64,000 nucleotides of DNA from G963662905 sp963662905 (GCA_963662905.2 CAXXFD010000003.1:1550001-1614000); one strand, 5' to 3'. Positions 8,291-18,504 are shown, numbered from the stretch's first letter. The notes: generated by a model not told the origin, from the letters alone. A program made the numbers and translations.

Positions 8291-9454
8291 TCACGCTAGC
8301 TGTACCGGGCCAGACGATGGCCGAACCTCATAGAAAGCGGCTTCAAGACCGGTTTTATTCTTATAAGAAACAGCAAGTTTTTCCTTAAAATCAGGGAAGC
8401 TATTCCGTTCTACCAAATTAATAGTACAGCCGCCGAAGCCCGCGCCGGTCATTCTGGCACCAATAACACCCGGAATTTCCAATGCATCAGCAACCAGGAC
8501 ATCTAGTTCCACTCCGGTAACTTCATAATCATCGCGCAAGGATTGATGAGATTCTTTCATCAGCTTTCCAAAATTAAGGATATTCTTATTGTTCAGTGCT
8601 TTCACTGCAGAAAAAACCCTCTCGTTTTCAGAAATCACATGTCGTGCCCTGCTGCGCACCTTGTCATCTTTTATATGATGAGAAAGTTTATCGAATTCTT
8701 CGATACCCAGATGGCTCAAACTCGTTTTATGCTCATACAAAGGCATGGATTCCAGTGCGATCCTGCATTCCATAACGCGCTCATTGTATTTACTGTCGCT
8801 CAGTTTCCGTTCTTTCCGTGTATCTGCAACAACGAAAACAAATTCATCGGCATGCACTGGGACATAAGCATAATTTAGTGTGCCGCAATTAAGGAAGAGC
8901 GCATGTCCCTGCTTACCCAGAGCTATGGCAAACATATCCATAATCCCGCAATTAAGTCCTATGAAATCATTTTCACATTCGCGAGCAATTTTTGTAAGCT
9001 CCACTTTGGAAATATTCAAAGCAAACAGAGTTTTCAGGGCATAGGCAGTAACGATTTCAATTGAAGCAGAGGAAGATAAACCCGCGCCATGAGGCAAGTC
9101 TCCGTAAAAAAGAAAATCCAAACCCGGAAATTTGTGGCCACGTTTATTCAAGACATCAATAATTCCTGCGGGATAACGCACCCAGTCTTTGGATTCTTTA
9201 GATAAATCTGCATTGAGCGGGATTTCTGCTGCCAGATCCATGTTAAGGGAGGCGAAACGGTACACGCTGTCGGCGTTTGGCCGAACAAGCAAATACGTTC
9301 CGAGCTGAATAGCCATGGGCAGCACATATCCCTGATTATAATCCGTATGCTCTCCGATCAGGTTGACACGTCCGGGAGCAAAAAACACTGAGGGGACAGA
9401 TCCCCGGCCATATTTTTTATCAAAAACTTCTATTAAATTTTGCAGATTTTCCAT
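8291..9454 (-). CDS. galK: Galactokinase
   Basis: GalK phosphorylates galactose with ATP to galactose-1-phosphate, the first step of the Leloir pathway. The 387-aa protein has the galactokinase signature GRVNLIGEHTDYNQG near residue 27, the GHMP ATP-binding loop LPHGAGLSSSASIE, and the third GHMP motif RMTGAGFGGCTINL near the C-terminus. No galactose epimerase, uridylyltransferase or transporter is adjacent. It lies between a sensor kinase gene (50 nt upstream) and the DUF2961 gene (37 nt downstream), all on the minus strand. Confidence 0.96.
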   Translation of the reverse strand: MENLQNLIEVFDKKYGRGSVPSVFFAPGRVNLIGEHTDYNQGYVLPMAIQLGTYLLVRPNADSVYRFASLNMDLAAEIPLNADLSKESKDWVRYPAGIIDVLNKRGHKFPGLDFLFYGDLPHGAGLSSSASIEIVTAYALKTLFALNISKVELTKIARECENDFIGLNCGIMDMFAIALGKQGHALFLNCGTLNYAYVPVHADEFVFVVADTRKERKLSDSKYNERVMECRIALESMPLYEHKTSLSHLGIEEFDKLSHHIKDDKVRSRARHVISENERVFSAVKALNNKNILNFGKLMKESHQSLRDDYEVTGVELDVLVADALEIPGVIGARMTGAGFGGCTINLVERNSFPDFKEKLAVSYKNKTGLEAAFYEVRPSSGPVQLA

Positions 9455-9504
9455 AGTTAAAATATAAAAAGCGAAATTACTTAATAAAGCTGGTTAAATA
9501 AAAT

Positions 9505-12339
9505 CTACGCTTTCGCAGAGGAGTCCGTATTTTCATTTTGATCCAAAAAAGGCTCAAAATAAGATAAAAGCTTACTAATTTCTTCGATATCAAAAGTTTC
9601 AGCGGCAATTTTTATGTTTTTTGCCAGTGCTTTCAATTCAGGATTATTGTTTATTGCAGCCGTATCTGTCATTTTTTCGGCAAGCAATTTAATATCGTCC
9701 ATCATATTAGACTGTATTGCTTTTACATAGAAAGGTTTTAAAGCGATAATTTGCGATGGATCAAGCGTGACCGAAGAAGGTTTTTGATCAGAAGTCTTCG
9801 TTTTAAGGCTCATTTCAGAAAAATCGAGATATTCGCAAAGCAGGTTGCTGAGCACATCAAAAGACACCGGTTTGCGTATGATTTGTGCAGCACCGAAGCT
9901 CATCATTTTTTCTTCATCGCTGCTTGATGCTGTAACAGCAATAACAGGCACATTTTTTAGGGTGGGATGTACTTTCAGCATTTCCATTGCACCAAAACCA
10001 TCTAAAACGGGCATGCGGATATCCAGCAAAATAAGATCCGGTTTATGGACAATAGCCAGCTCGTAACACTGCTGCCCATTTTCAGCAAGAATTGCCTGAA
10101 TATTCAGTTCTTCCAGCATATTTTTAAGCAAATCCCTATTGAGTTGCACATCATCGGCAACGAGGACACGTGCATTTTTAAAATCCAGAAGTTTATCGGA
10201 AGCCAGAAAGCTTTGGTTATAGTCTATATCGGGAGCGATTTCAATATTTTTCAGGTGTACGGTAAAACGGCTTCCTTTTCCGGGCTCACTTTCAATTTCC
10301 AGCTTTCCGTCCATCATTTCAACCAGCCTGCGGGAGATGGAAAGGCCAAGGCCGGTGCCGCCAAACCTCCTGCTGTCCTGCCCGGATCGTTGTGTAAAAG
10401 GCTTAAAAATTTCTTCCTGTTGCTGCTTTGGGATACCAATACCGGTATCTTCCACGCTGATAATAATATCCGTACGGCTTCCGGAAATATTATGCGCCTT
10501 TGCTTCCAGGACGATCTGTCCATTATCCGTAAATTTCACGGCATTTCCAAGTAAGTTGAAAAGTACCTGCCGCAAGCGAACCTCATCAAAAATCAAAGCC
10601 AAAGGAATTTGCTCATCAATTTTGAGTTTCAGTGCAACCCCTTTTTCTTTTAAAGGCAGTTCAAATACACGTATTAGTTCATCTAAAAAACGACGAAACA
10701 CACTGATATCAGGATTAATTGTGAAGCGGCCTGCTTCAATTTTCGACAGATCAAGGATGTCATTGATCAGCGTTAACAAACTTTTGCCACTGGACTGGAT
10801 CGCTTCGAGGAAAGTTCGAAGTTTATTATCACTGATGTGCCGGTCGAGCAGTTCGGAGAAACCCAAAACAGAATTCATTGGCGTTCTGATTTCATGGCTC
10901 ATATTTGCAAGAAATTCGCTTTTGGCCCGTTCCGATGCTTCTGCCGCTTCTTTGGCATTTTTGAGTTCATCTGCATATTTTTTTAACTCATCCTGAGCCT
11001 GCTGTATCTCATTGTTTTTTTGCACCAACACGCGGTTTGAACGCACTTTTACCCAATAGGCATAAACAATAAACACCATTACAAGAACCAGTATAATTAT
11101 GGTAATGCCTAAAATCCACCACTGCCTTTTTAAGTTAAGCTCCTGGATTTCCTGCTGTTTCAGCGCCAATTCCAGTTCATTTTCCATCCGGGCGCTTTCA
11201 TAACGAGCCTGCATACGCGCAATATCCCTTTGGTTGCTTTCATTCAAAACACTGTCCTTGTATTGGATTGACTGCATATAATTATCCAGCGCCAATTTAT
11301 AGTTATCCTGGCGGCTGTTAATTATGGAAAGCATTTCATAAGCTTCATGCACCTGACTTTTCGCATCAATTTTTAAAGACAAATCCAAACCTAAGATTAT
11401 ATTTTCCTGAGCTTTATCAAGGTCATTCAGAGCCAGGTAAACCCTTCCAAGGTTAAGGTAATTATCGGCAGTATAGCGCACATCATCAAGCAGCAAATTG
11501 ATTTCCAGGGCTTCCCTGAAAAAGGCCAGAGCATCTTGAGCTTTTCCTGTTTCAAGATAAATTAAACCAATATCATTAAGGCAAATCCCAATTCCCTTAT
11601 GGCTGTTGATTTCCCGGTTTTTTTCGAGGGAAAGCCGGTAATACTCAAGTGCTTTATCAAAATTCTTCCATGATTTATAAACATTGCCAATATTATTAAA
11701 ATTGATTGCCTGCCCTAAAATATTATCCTTGTTCCTTTCAATTTCCAAGGCTTGCTGAAAACATTCAATAGCTTTCTGATAATCAGACATCAAGTAATAA
11801 ATATTACCAATACTGTTTAAAGATATTGCGGCACCTTTATCTGCACCAATACTATCAGCAATTTCCATGGCCCTTAAATGGTAGTTCATTGCCTTTTGAT
11901 AGTCATCAATACGGCGATAAACCACACCGATATTATTAAGCACTCTCGAAACAAAAAGCGAATTATTCAAATCTTCCCCAATTTTCAGGGCGTAATTATG
12001 AAACAGGAGCGAAGGCTGATAAAAGGCGCGGTTTCTTAGTTGACGGCCTTTATCATCAATATCTTGAGCAAGGTTATATAATTCATCATTATTTTTGGTT
12101 TGGTTTCGCGCCTGATCCAAAAGGGCTTCAGCATTTCTCGTTGCATTTACAGACATGCTGTCGCGGCTAAGCAACAGAAAGGCATCATTAACCCGCTCAA
12201 AATAATTGCCCTCCGGATTAGCAGACCTTCCGCTTTGGGCAACCACATGTTCTGTAATTATAAATAATACAAGCAACAGCGCTATAAGAACAGGCCGTTT
12301 ATTGTGATTCTGTAAGAATAAAAATACAGGTTTCATCAT
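9505..12339 (-). CDS. TPR-containing hybrid sensor histidine kinase
   Basis: The 944-aa protein has a signal or anchor segment (about residues 16-34), a periplasmic block of about seven TPR repeats (~130-365, with repeated NNIGxVY...YxKAxxY), a short coiled coil and a membrane helix (~407-430). Then come a HisKA domain with SHEIRTPMNS (phospho-His about 482), a HATPase domain with DTGIGIP and GGTGLGLSI, and a receiver domain with LLDIRMPVLDG. About 100 further residues rich in helix (ALKPFYVKAIQ onward) could be a divergent phosphotransfer or dimer module; no clear HPt His is evident. TPR sensors of this kind are common in Bacteroidota and probably sense through protein-protein contact. It may be co-transcribed with galK. 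Confidence 0.93.
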   Translation of the reverse strand: MMKPVFLFLQNHNKRPVLIALLLVLFIITEHVVAQSGRSANPEGNYFERVNDAFLLLSRDSMSVNATRNAEALLDQARNQTKNNDELYNLAQDIDDKGRQLRNRAFYQPSLLFHNYALKIGEDLNNSLFVSRVLNNIGVVYRRIDDYQKAMNYHLRAMEIADSIGADKGAAISLNSIGNIYYLMSDYQKAIECFQQALEIERNKDNILGQAINFNNIGNVYKSWKNFDKALEYYRLSLEKNREINSHKGIGICLNDIGLIYLETGKAQDALAFFREALEINLLLDDVRYTADNYLNLGRVYLALNDLDKAQENIILGLDLSLKIDAKSQVHEAYEMLSIINSRQDNYKLALDNYMQSIQYKDSVLNESNQRDIARMQARYESARMENELELALKQQEIQELNLKRQWWILGITIIILVLVMVFIVYAYWVKVRSNRVLVQKNNEIQQAQDELKKYADELKNAKEAAEASERAKSEFLANMSHEIRTPMNSVLGFSELLDRHISDNKLRTFLEAIQSSGKSLLTLINDILDLSKIEAGRFTINPDISVFRRFLDELIRVFELPLKEKGVALKLKIDEQIPLALIFDEVRLRQVLFNLLGNAVKFTDNGQIVLEAKAHNISGSRTDIIISVEDTGIGIPKQQQEEIFKPFTQRSGQDSRRFGGTGLGLSISRRLVEMMDGKLEIESEPGKGSRFTVHLKNIEIAPDIDYNQSFLASDKLLDFKNARVLVADDVQLNRDLLKNMLEELNIQAILAENGQQCYELAIVHKPDLILLDIRMPVLDGFGAMEMLKVHPTLKNVPVIAVTASSSDEEKMMSFGAAQIIRKPVSFDVLSNLLCEYLDFSEMSLKTKTSDQKPSSVTLDPSQIIALKPFYVKAIQSNMMDDIKLLAEKMTDTAAINNNPELKALAKNIKIAAETFDIEEISKLLSYFEPFLDQNENTDSSAKA

Positions 12340-12557
12340 GCAGGCTATAGTGAATCCACTAAATTACAATGATTTTATCATTTATAGGAAAAAGTCAGAG
12401 GATTTATCACCACAAATAAAAACGACAATAAATCCCAACGGCCAAAATGTATCGTCAGAAAAAACAAACTCAGATTAAACCCGTGTAAGCCAGATCAGTT
12501 AAACGCAAATCAAACTTTCAGGCAAGCCTACAGTTATTGAAAAACGTTAAGGACGGG

Positions 12558-13910
12558 TCAATAACCTCTTTCCCGTTCATCTTTAAGGATATTATAAATG
12601 CTTGACTTACCTACATCAAGCACTTCAGCAACAACCCTGACTTTATTACTATATTTTTTCAAGTAGTATTTGATAATTTTCTTATGGTATTCACGCATTG
12701 TGGTTTCCTGCATCAGCAGGTTATCCAGTTCATTTGTAGGGTTCATCGAGATGTCGTTCTCTTCAATCACCGGATTATCAGCCATAACAGCAGCGAGTTC
12801 CATCATAGCTTTTAATTCACGCACATTTCCCGGGAAGCTGTACTTTTTTAATTTTTGTTGCGCTTCGGTACTCAGGCGCTTATGTTCCATATTATTTTTA
12901 TCACAAAACTCATCGAGGAAGAACTTCGCAAGGATAAAAACATCATTTCCCCTTTGGCGCAATGGCGGAAGGCTAATAGGCAGCCCCATAATACGATAAT
13001 ACAGGTCTTCGCGAAAACGTCCGGCTTTTACTTCTTCGAGCAGGTTTTTATTGGTAGCGGTAACCAGGCGCGTATCCAATTTAATTGATTGATTTCCACC
13101 TACACGGTTTAATTCGCCCTCCTGAAGCACACGCAAAAGTTTGGTTTGCATATTGAGGTTCATATCCCCGATTTCATCCAAAAAAAGTGTGCCCCCGCTT
13201 GCTTCTTCAAACTTACCGATGCGGCGTGAGTTTGCATCTGTAAAAGCACCTTTTTCGTGTCCGAACATTTCACTTTCTATAAGCTCATGAGGAACAGCCG
13301 AAACGTTGACAGCAACAAAAGGCCCTTTCCGTCTTTTGGAATTAAAATGAATCGCCTTGGCCACCATCTCTTTACCTGTACCCGTTTCTCCTGTTATTGA
13401 AACACTTATATCGGTCTTAACCGCTTTTGAGATTAGTGAAAAAACCTTGTTGATGGATTCACTTTGGCCTTTGATGTACTTATCAAACTGAAATTTACGG
13501 TCGAGTTCATCTTCCAGTGCATCAATCCTATGCATTAAATCACGGTTTTCTTTGATGCGCGATATTGCTGCCCAAATACGCTCAAAGATATCCTGATCCT
13601 TTACCAAATAATCGTATGCCCCTGCTTTCAGGATATCAATGGCAACCTGAACTTCCCTCTGGCCAGACACCACAATTACCGGAACTTTTTTATTATGTTC
13701 TTTAAGCCATTGCAGGAACTGCAGCCCCGACATGCCCGGCAAATCATAATCGAGAGTTATAAGCGATGGATTTTTATAGAGGTTGTCGATACACTCACGT
13801 GCACTATAAAATATCTCTACTTCATATTCGGGATTAAGTTCAAGATGATATTTCAGCGTTTTAGCAAAAACTTTATCATCCTCAACAACAAATACTTTCA
13901 AAGCTTCCAT
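12558..13910 (-). CDS. Sigma-54-dependent response regulator (NtrC family)
   Basis: The 450-aa protein has a receiver domain (residues 1-120; phosphoacceptor probably Asp54 in ITLDYDLPG), an AAA+ sigma-54 interaction domain with Walker A GETGTGK (174-180), loop-1 motif GAFTDA (221-226), Walker B TLFLDEIGD (241-249), and a C-terminal Fis-type helix-turn-helix (VRVVAEVLDVGKSSIYNIL). The loop motif is GAFTDA rather than GAFTGA; variants of this position occur in the family. It should activate transcription with RpoN on phosphorylation. Its own promoter lies at 13941-13971. The hybrid kinase gene downstream is separated by 218 nt and is not an obvious cognate partner. Confidence 0.95.
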   Translation of the reverse strand: MEALKVFVVEDDKVFAKTLKYHLELNPEYEVEIFYSARECIDNLYKNPSLITLDYDLPGMSGLQFLQWLKEHNKKVPVIVVSGQREVQVAIDILKAGAYDYLVKDQDIFERIWAAISRIKENRDLMHRIDALEDELDRKFQFDKYIKGQSESINKVFSLISKAVKTDISVSITGETGTGKEMVAKAIHFNSKRRKGPFVAVNVSAVPHELIESEMFGHEKGAFTDANSRRIGKFEEASGGTLFLDEIGDMNLNMQTKLLRVLQEGELNRVGGNQSIKLDTRLVTATNKNLLEEVKAGRFREDLYYRIMGLPISLPPLRQRGNDVFILAKFFLDEFCDKNNMEHKRLSTEAQQKLKKYSFPGNVRELKAMMELAAVMADNPVIEENDISMNPTNELDNLLMQETTMREYHKKIIKYYLKKYSNKVRVVAEVLDVGKSSIYNILKDERERGY

Positions 13911-13940
13911 ACCAGCGTTTAATCAGTTATTAAAGTGGCT

Positions 13941-13971
13941 CAAACTTACAAAAAATAAACAGATTCCACAA
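13941..13971 (-). promoter_or_regulatory. Promoter of the sigma-54 response regulator
   Basis: On the minus strand TAAGTTTG (13941-13948) follows a TTG (13969-13971) with a 20-nt spacer, matching TTG-N19-TAnnTTTG closely. It lies about 31 nt before the start codon. Confidence 0.65.
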
Positions 13972-14006
13972 ATCAAAAAATTCCAAAAAAAAGAAACAAG
14001 TAAATA

Positions 14007-14038
14007 AAAAGCCATCCTTGAAAATCAAGATGGCTTTT
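14007..14038 (-). terminator. Terminator of the glycogen cluster
   Basis: AAAAGCCATC (14007-14016) pairs with GATGGCTTTT (14029-14038), extended by TTGA/TCAA around a 3-nt loop. On the minus strand it is followed by a T-rich run. It ends the unit finishing with the synthase-phosphorylase fusion gene. Confidence 0.85.
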
Positions 14039-14095
14039 ATTGAGTACGGATTATTCAGAACTGACTAAAACAGAAATATTCTGTAATGTCCTGTC

Positions 14096-17000
14096 TTAAA
14101 TCCATTTAACAAGTTTCATTTCCTGAGGATGAACAAGTCCCGGGTTTTTCGGGAATACCCTGAAAGTAAAGTCATAAACACCTGCACGGGAAATCGGGAA
14201 CGAACAGGAATAAACCCCTGTGCCATTTTCCCCATTTTCACCTTCAAGTTCGCGTTTATAGATAATTTTATTTACCACATCATTTTCTTTACGTCCAAAA
14301 ATAACCTCAACACCAATATCTTCACAACACAAGCCATTCATATTGAGGTGCACTTCGGATACAAACAGATCGCCAAGTTTCAAAGATTCCTGAGTGTTTT
14401 GCGGGATGCGCATTTCCTGAACGGATATTCCACTCCATTTTTTATAAACATTCCGTTTCCAGGCTGCCAAAACCCGTGCTTTTGCATAATTATCCTTATG
14501 CAAAGCAGCACTGGATTCGAAGAGTTTGGAGTAATATTTATCAATATAATCATCAAGCTGGCGCTTCATAGTGAAGTGCGGAGCGATGTGGGCAATGGTA
14601 TTTTTGATATGCGACACCCAGTTTTTGCTTATTCCGCTTTTATCTTTATCAAAATATGCGGGAATGATCTCCTCTTCGAATGTATTGAAAATCTGCTCGG
14701 CATCAAGCTCATTTTGCAGTTCCTGATCTTCATAAGTCCGAACCTCATCGATTGCCCAACCGGCGTCTTTTCTGTAACCTTCTGCCCACCAGCCATCAAG
14801 CACGCTGAAATTGACCACACCATTCATTACGGCTTTTTCGCCGGATGTTCCGGATGCTTCCAAAGGACGTGTTGGCGTGTTGAGCCAAACATCAACTCCC
14901 CGAACCAGATATTTACCCAGCTCGATATCATAATTTTCCACAAAGAAAATTTTACCCATAAATTCGGGGCGCTTGCTATAATCTATAATCATTTTTATCA
15001 GCGCCTGTCCGTTTTTATCGTGGGGATGTGCTTTACCGGCAAATACAAATTGAACCGGACGATCAGGATCATTGACAATTTTCGCCAAACGTTCGGGATT
15101 TGCGAACAACAGCCCTGCACGCTTATATGTAGCAAACCTCCGTGCAAAACCAATAATCAATGCATTTTTGTTAAGCGATTCGGTATAGCGGAAAATATTC
15201 TGGGGTTTTTCCTGTCGGCGGCGCAGATCATTGGTCATTCGATCTTTCAGATATTCAACCAATTGTCCTTTCTGCTTCATACGTGTTTCCCAGATAACGG
15301 AATCATCCACATCAAGGATTTTTCGCCAATGTACAGGATTTGACTGATCCTTCAGAAATTGCTCACCAAAAGTCTTTTTATACAGTTTTTGCCAGCTTTT
15401 GGCTGTCCAGGTTGGGTAATGCACTCCATTGGTCACATGACCGATATGCACCTCATCGGCAAAATAGCCATCGTACAGGCGCGCAAACATTTCACGGCTA
15501 ACCCTTCCGTGGATCTTACTAACGCCATTCACTTCCTGCGAAAGGTTTACAGCAAGAACACTCATGGAGAACAGTTCGTTTTTATCGTAAGGGGTAAAAC
15601 GACCGAGGTTCATAAAGGCATCCCAACTGAGCCCCAAACGCTCTGCGTAATGCGGTATGTAAGCCCTGAGCAGGTCTTCAGGGAAAGCATCATGGCCGGC
15701 AGGAACGGGCGTATGCGTTGTGAAAAGCGTTGAAGCACGCACCACTTCGGTTGCCTGCATAAAATTAAGCGTACGGTTTTGCACGAAATTCCGCAAACGT
15801 TCCAGGCCAATAAAGGCAGCGTGGCCCTCATTACAATGATAGATATTTGGCCTTAGGTTCAGCAGGTTTATCATACGGATACCCCCCACACCAAGCAGTA
15901 ATTCCTGCTTGAGGCGGTTTTCAAGGTCACCACCATAGAGCTGATGCGTCACAAAACGGTCGGCATGACTGTTCTCTTCGATATCGGTATCAAATAAATA
16001 AAGCGGAACACGCCCTACCTTAGCAACCCAGATTTTCGCATACATCACACGACCGGGCAGTGCTATTTCCACCTTTGCCCAGCTGCCATCCTCCAAACGC
16101 ACAGGCTCAACAGGAAGGTGGCTGAATTTCTGAGGCGTAAGCTCCGAAATCTGCTCTCCGTGCAGGCTCAGCCGTTGCTGGAAATAGCCATAGCGATACA
16201 GCAGGCCAACACCCACCATATTCAGGTTCAGGTCACTGGCTTCCTTTAAATGATCGCCGGCCAGCATTCCCAATCCTCCGGAAAATATTTTAATAGTATC
16301 GTGCAAGCCAAATTCCATACTGAAATAAGCAATCCTGTTTGGATCCTGATGGTTGGCTTCCGCCATATAAGAATCAAACTTTTTCACCACAGAATGCAAC
16401 TTGGAAATAAACGCTTCATTTTGGCTCAAATCATTCCATTCCTCTGTTGAGAGCGATTCAAGAAGAGATATTGGATTGAATTTATGCTCGTTCCAACGTT
16501 TTTTATTGATCATTTCAAAAAGCTCAGCCGCTTCGGTATTCCAGGTCCACCAAAGATTTTTGCTTAATTTCTGCAAGCCCGTAAGCTCCTTAGGCACAGT
16601 AGGTTTTACCAGCACCTTTTTCCACTGCGGCTTTTCTCTTTGCGGCAAGGGGATTTCTGTTTGCTGTTCGCGCAGTGCATCACGCCGGATTTCGGGAGTA
16701 CGCTCAAGGGTCTTTGCGATGGCAAGGTCATAGGCTTTTTCAAAATATGTTATCAGCTTTTCCCAGGTAAAATTAGCTGCGAAATTCCGGGCTTCCTGTG
16801 AAGATTCTTTCCATTGCTGCTCATCTTTACTGATATATTCATGATAAAGGCTTACAAGCAACTGTACTGATGGTATATCATCGCCATTTCGTTTGATGAT
16901 TTCCAATCCGGATTCAGGCTTTAAATTATGGTTTTGCACAAACTGCCCAAAGCCACTTAAAGTGGACGTAACAGCCGGCACCCCAAATGCAAGGCTTTCG

Positions 17001-18325
17001 AGTGGCGTATAACCCCATGGTTCATAATAAGATGGGTACACATTCAGGTCTGAAGCTGAGATTAAATCATAAAATCCCATATTCATAATTCCATCCTCTC
17101 CATCGAGGAATGCGGGGATAAAAATCACTTTTATTTTATCATCAGCCTTATTTTCAAAGCCAAGTTTTCTGAGACTTTCAATAATCGGATCTTTATCATA
17201 ATCCGTCAATTCGTGGGTAAGGAATGGGTTAACACCCTCCTCAGCAAGTTGTTGGCCAGCAAGCCTTTGTTGAAGCGGATCGCAGGGACCCATGTTTGGA
17301 GCGGTTACAGCCAATACAGTCAGCACATTACGCGCACCCTGATATTGCTGTTTAAATGAAGCCAAAGATTCAAGAAGGACATCAATTCCTTTATTGTGAA
17401 ACTCATAACGGCTTCCGCTGCCCAGGATAAACGTATCATCAGAAAACTCAGCACCGGTCATTACCGAAGCTACTTCAAGTATCCGTTTCCGTGCATTAAT
17501 ACGCATCTGCGACAGATCAGCCTCATTTGGCAATAGATTTTTGTTGATGCCATTGGGTGTAATTATATCAGCTTCCCTGCCCAGAAACTGTTTGCATTCC
17601 CTATTTGTGATACTGCTGGGCACTGTAAGCACATCGGCATTATTGGCTGATGTTTTCTCCATTGAATTTTTGGCAACCTGACCAAAATCATGCGAGAGCA
17701 AATCGGCATTATAGCTATCGAGCTTTTCATAAAGGTTCCACCCCCTTTCGGCAATACTGCGCCCTATTACGGTTGCATGAGCAGAGAACACACTGGCAAT
17801 CAGAGGCTGGCGATCACGTAAATAAAGCACGCCCGAACCTGAAACCCACTCATGAAAATGAGCAATAACATTATGCCTGCTCGTGCAGTAAAACTGGTAA
17901 TAGCTTTCAATTACTTTTGCGGCAGCCCACCCAAAAAGGGCCGGTTCCACATAATCCCATTGACCGGAAAGCGAATCCAGGCCAAATTTTTCCCACAATT
18001 GTGTTAATATTTCATCCTTTTTAGTAAATAATGGCGTAAAATCCACCAAAACAGTAATTGAATCAGCAGCTGCTGAAGAACGACCTATCCGGATATTCAA
18101 GCCTTCATTTGAGGCGATTTCACGCCAGGATGTAAGCAGCTGATTATCTTCACAAAAATTAGGATTGCTATGAGTTTCTTTCCAGACATCCGGGCCGATG
18201 ATAATGTAATTATCCCCAAACACTTGCTTCATTGCAGCAGCCTTGGTGGTCAACACTGTGTGTACGCCTCCAATTTTGTTGCATGATTCCCAACTCACTT
18301 CAAACAAAAAATCTGGTTTTCTCAT
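14096..18325 (-). CDS. Fused GT3 glycogen synthase and GT35 alpha-glucan phosphorylase
   Basis: One uninterrupted 1409-aa frame holds two enzymes. Residues ~1-560 match GT3 glycogen synthase, the type best known from fungi and animals: LFEVSWESCNKIGGVHTVLTTKA at the N-terminus, and EPWGYTPLESLAFGVPAVTS (~435) with the conserved nucleotide-sugar-site Glu. Residues ~575-1290 are an alpha-glucan phosphorylase: a DUF3417 module (LSKNLWWTWNTEA), NEGHAAF, TTHTPVPAGHD, NGVHYPTW, and the pyridoxal-phosphate lysine K1164 in TSGEKAVMNG. A beta-rich tail (~1300-1409) follows. One half builds alpha-1,4-glucan, the other releases glucose-1-phosphate. It follows the GH57 gene, but a terminator-like hairpin at 18437-18498 lies between, so read-through or a second promoter is needed. 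Each domain is complete, which argues against an assembly artefact. Confidence 0.93.
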   Translation of the reverse strand: MRKPDFLFEVSWESCNKIGGVHTVLTTKAAAMKQVFGDNYIIIGPDVWKETHSNPNFCEDNQLLTSWREIASNEGLNIRIGRSSAAADSITVLVDFTPLFTKKDEILTQLWEKFGLDSLSGQWDYVEPALFGWAAAKVIESYYQFYCTSRHNVIAHFHEWVSGSGVLYLRDRQPLIASVFSAHATVIGRSIAERGWNLYEKLDSYNADLLSHDFGQVAKNSMEKTSANNADVLTVPSSITNRECKQFLGREADIITPNGINKNLLPNEADLSQMRINARKRILEVASVMTGAEFSDDTFILGSGSRYEFHNKGIDVLLESLASFKQQYQGARNVLTVLAVTAPNMGPCDPLQQRLAGQQLAEEGVNPFLTHELTDYDKDPIIESLRKLGFENKADDKIKVIFIPAFLDGEDGIMNMGFYDLISASDLNVYPSYYEPWGYTPLESLAFGVPAVTSTLSGFGQFVQNHNLKPESGLEIIKRNGDDIPSVQLLVSLYHEYISKDEQQWKESSQEARNFAANFTWEKLITYFEKAYDLAIAKTLERTPEIRRDALREQQTEIPLPQREKPQWKKVLVKPTVPKELTGLQKLSKNLWWTWNTEAAELFEMINKKRWNEHKFNPISLLESLSTEEWNDLSQNEAFISKLHSVVKKFDSYMAEANHQDPNRIAYFSMEFGLHDTIKIFSGGLGMLAGDHLKEASDLNLNMVGVGLLYRYGYFQQRLSLHGEQISELTPQKFSHLPVEPVRLEDGSWAKVEIALPGRVMYAKIWVAKVGRVPLYLFDTDIEENSHADRFVTHQLYGGDLENRLKQELLLGVGGIRMINLLNLRPNIYHCNEGHAAFIGLERLRNFVQNRTLNFMQATEVVRASTLFTTHTPVPAGHDAFPEDLLRAYIPHYAERLGLSWDAFMNLGRFTPYDKNELFSMSVLAVNLSQEVNGVSKIHGRVSREMFARLYDGYFADEVHIGHVTNGVHYPTWTAKSWQKLYKKTFGEQFLKDQSNPVHWRKILDVDDSVIWETRMKQKGQLVEYLKDRMTNDLRRRQEKPQNIFRYTESLNKNALIIGFARRFATYKRAGLLFANPERLAKIVNDPDRPVQFVFAGKAHPHDKNGQALIKMIIDYSKRPEFMGKIFFVENYDIELGKYLVRGVDVWLNTPTRPLEASGTSGEKAVMNGVVNFSVLDGWWAEGYRKDAGWAIDEVRTYEDQELQNELDAEQIFNTFEEEIIPAYFDKDKSGISKNWVSHIKNTIAHIAPHFTMKRQLDDYIDKYYSKLFESSAALHKDNYAKARVLAAWKRNVYKKWSGISVQEMRIPQNTQESLKLGDLFVSEVHLNMNGLCCEDIGVEVIFGRKENDVVNKIIYKRELEGENGENGTGVYSCSFPISRAGVYDFTFRVFPKNPGLVHPQEMKLVKWI

Positions 18326-18430
18326 AAATTTTATTATTTAAAACAGGAAAGCGAAACTTTCCCGAACATCATTCAATACTATTAAAAATCTAAAAAACAA
18401 CATTTTAAAAAACAAAAAGCTCTGTTAAAG

Positions 18431-18438
18431 CAAACATA
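18431..18438 (-). promoter_or_regulatory. Possible internal promoter for the fusion gene
   Basis: TATGTTTG on the minus strand fits TAnnTTTG, 106 nt before the fusion gene's ATG and just past the GH57 terminator. No -33 TTG is evident, so support is weak. Confidence 0.35.
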
Positions 18439-18498
18439 AAAAAGGCTGTCACAGAACTTTTCGGTTTGCAAAAATGCAAAAAAGCTTTGTTACAGCCC
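18437..18498 (-). terminator. Terminator-like hairpin after the GH57 gene
   Basis: On the minus strand GGGCTGTAACAAAG (right side, near 18497) pairs imperfectly with CTGTGACAGCC (ending near 18444), followed by TTTTTT. The loop is long (~29 nt) and contains a TGCA-centred minor hairpin. It may attenuate expression of the downstream fusion gene. Confidence 0.6.
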
Positions 18499-18504
18499 TA
18501 AATC

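Noticed and set aside
14129..15343. A 404-codon open frame antisense to the fusion gene.
   Set aside because: It overlaps a phosphorylase region with clear homology on the other strand, and its sequence has no recognisable motif.
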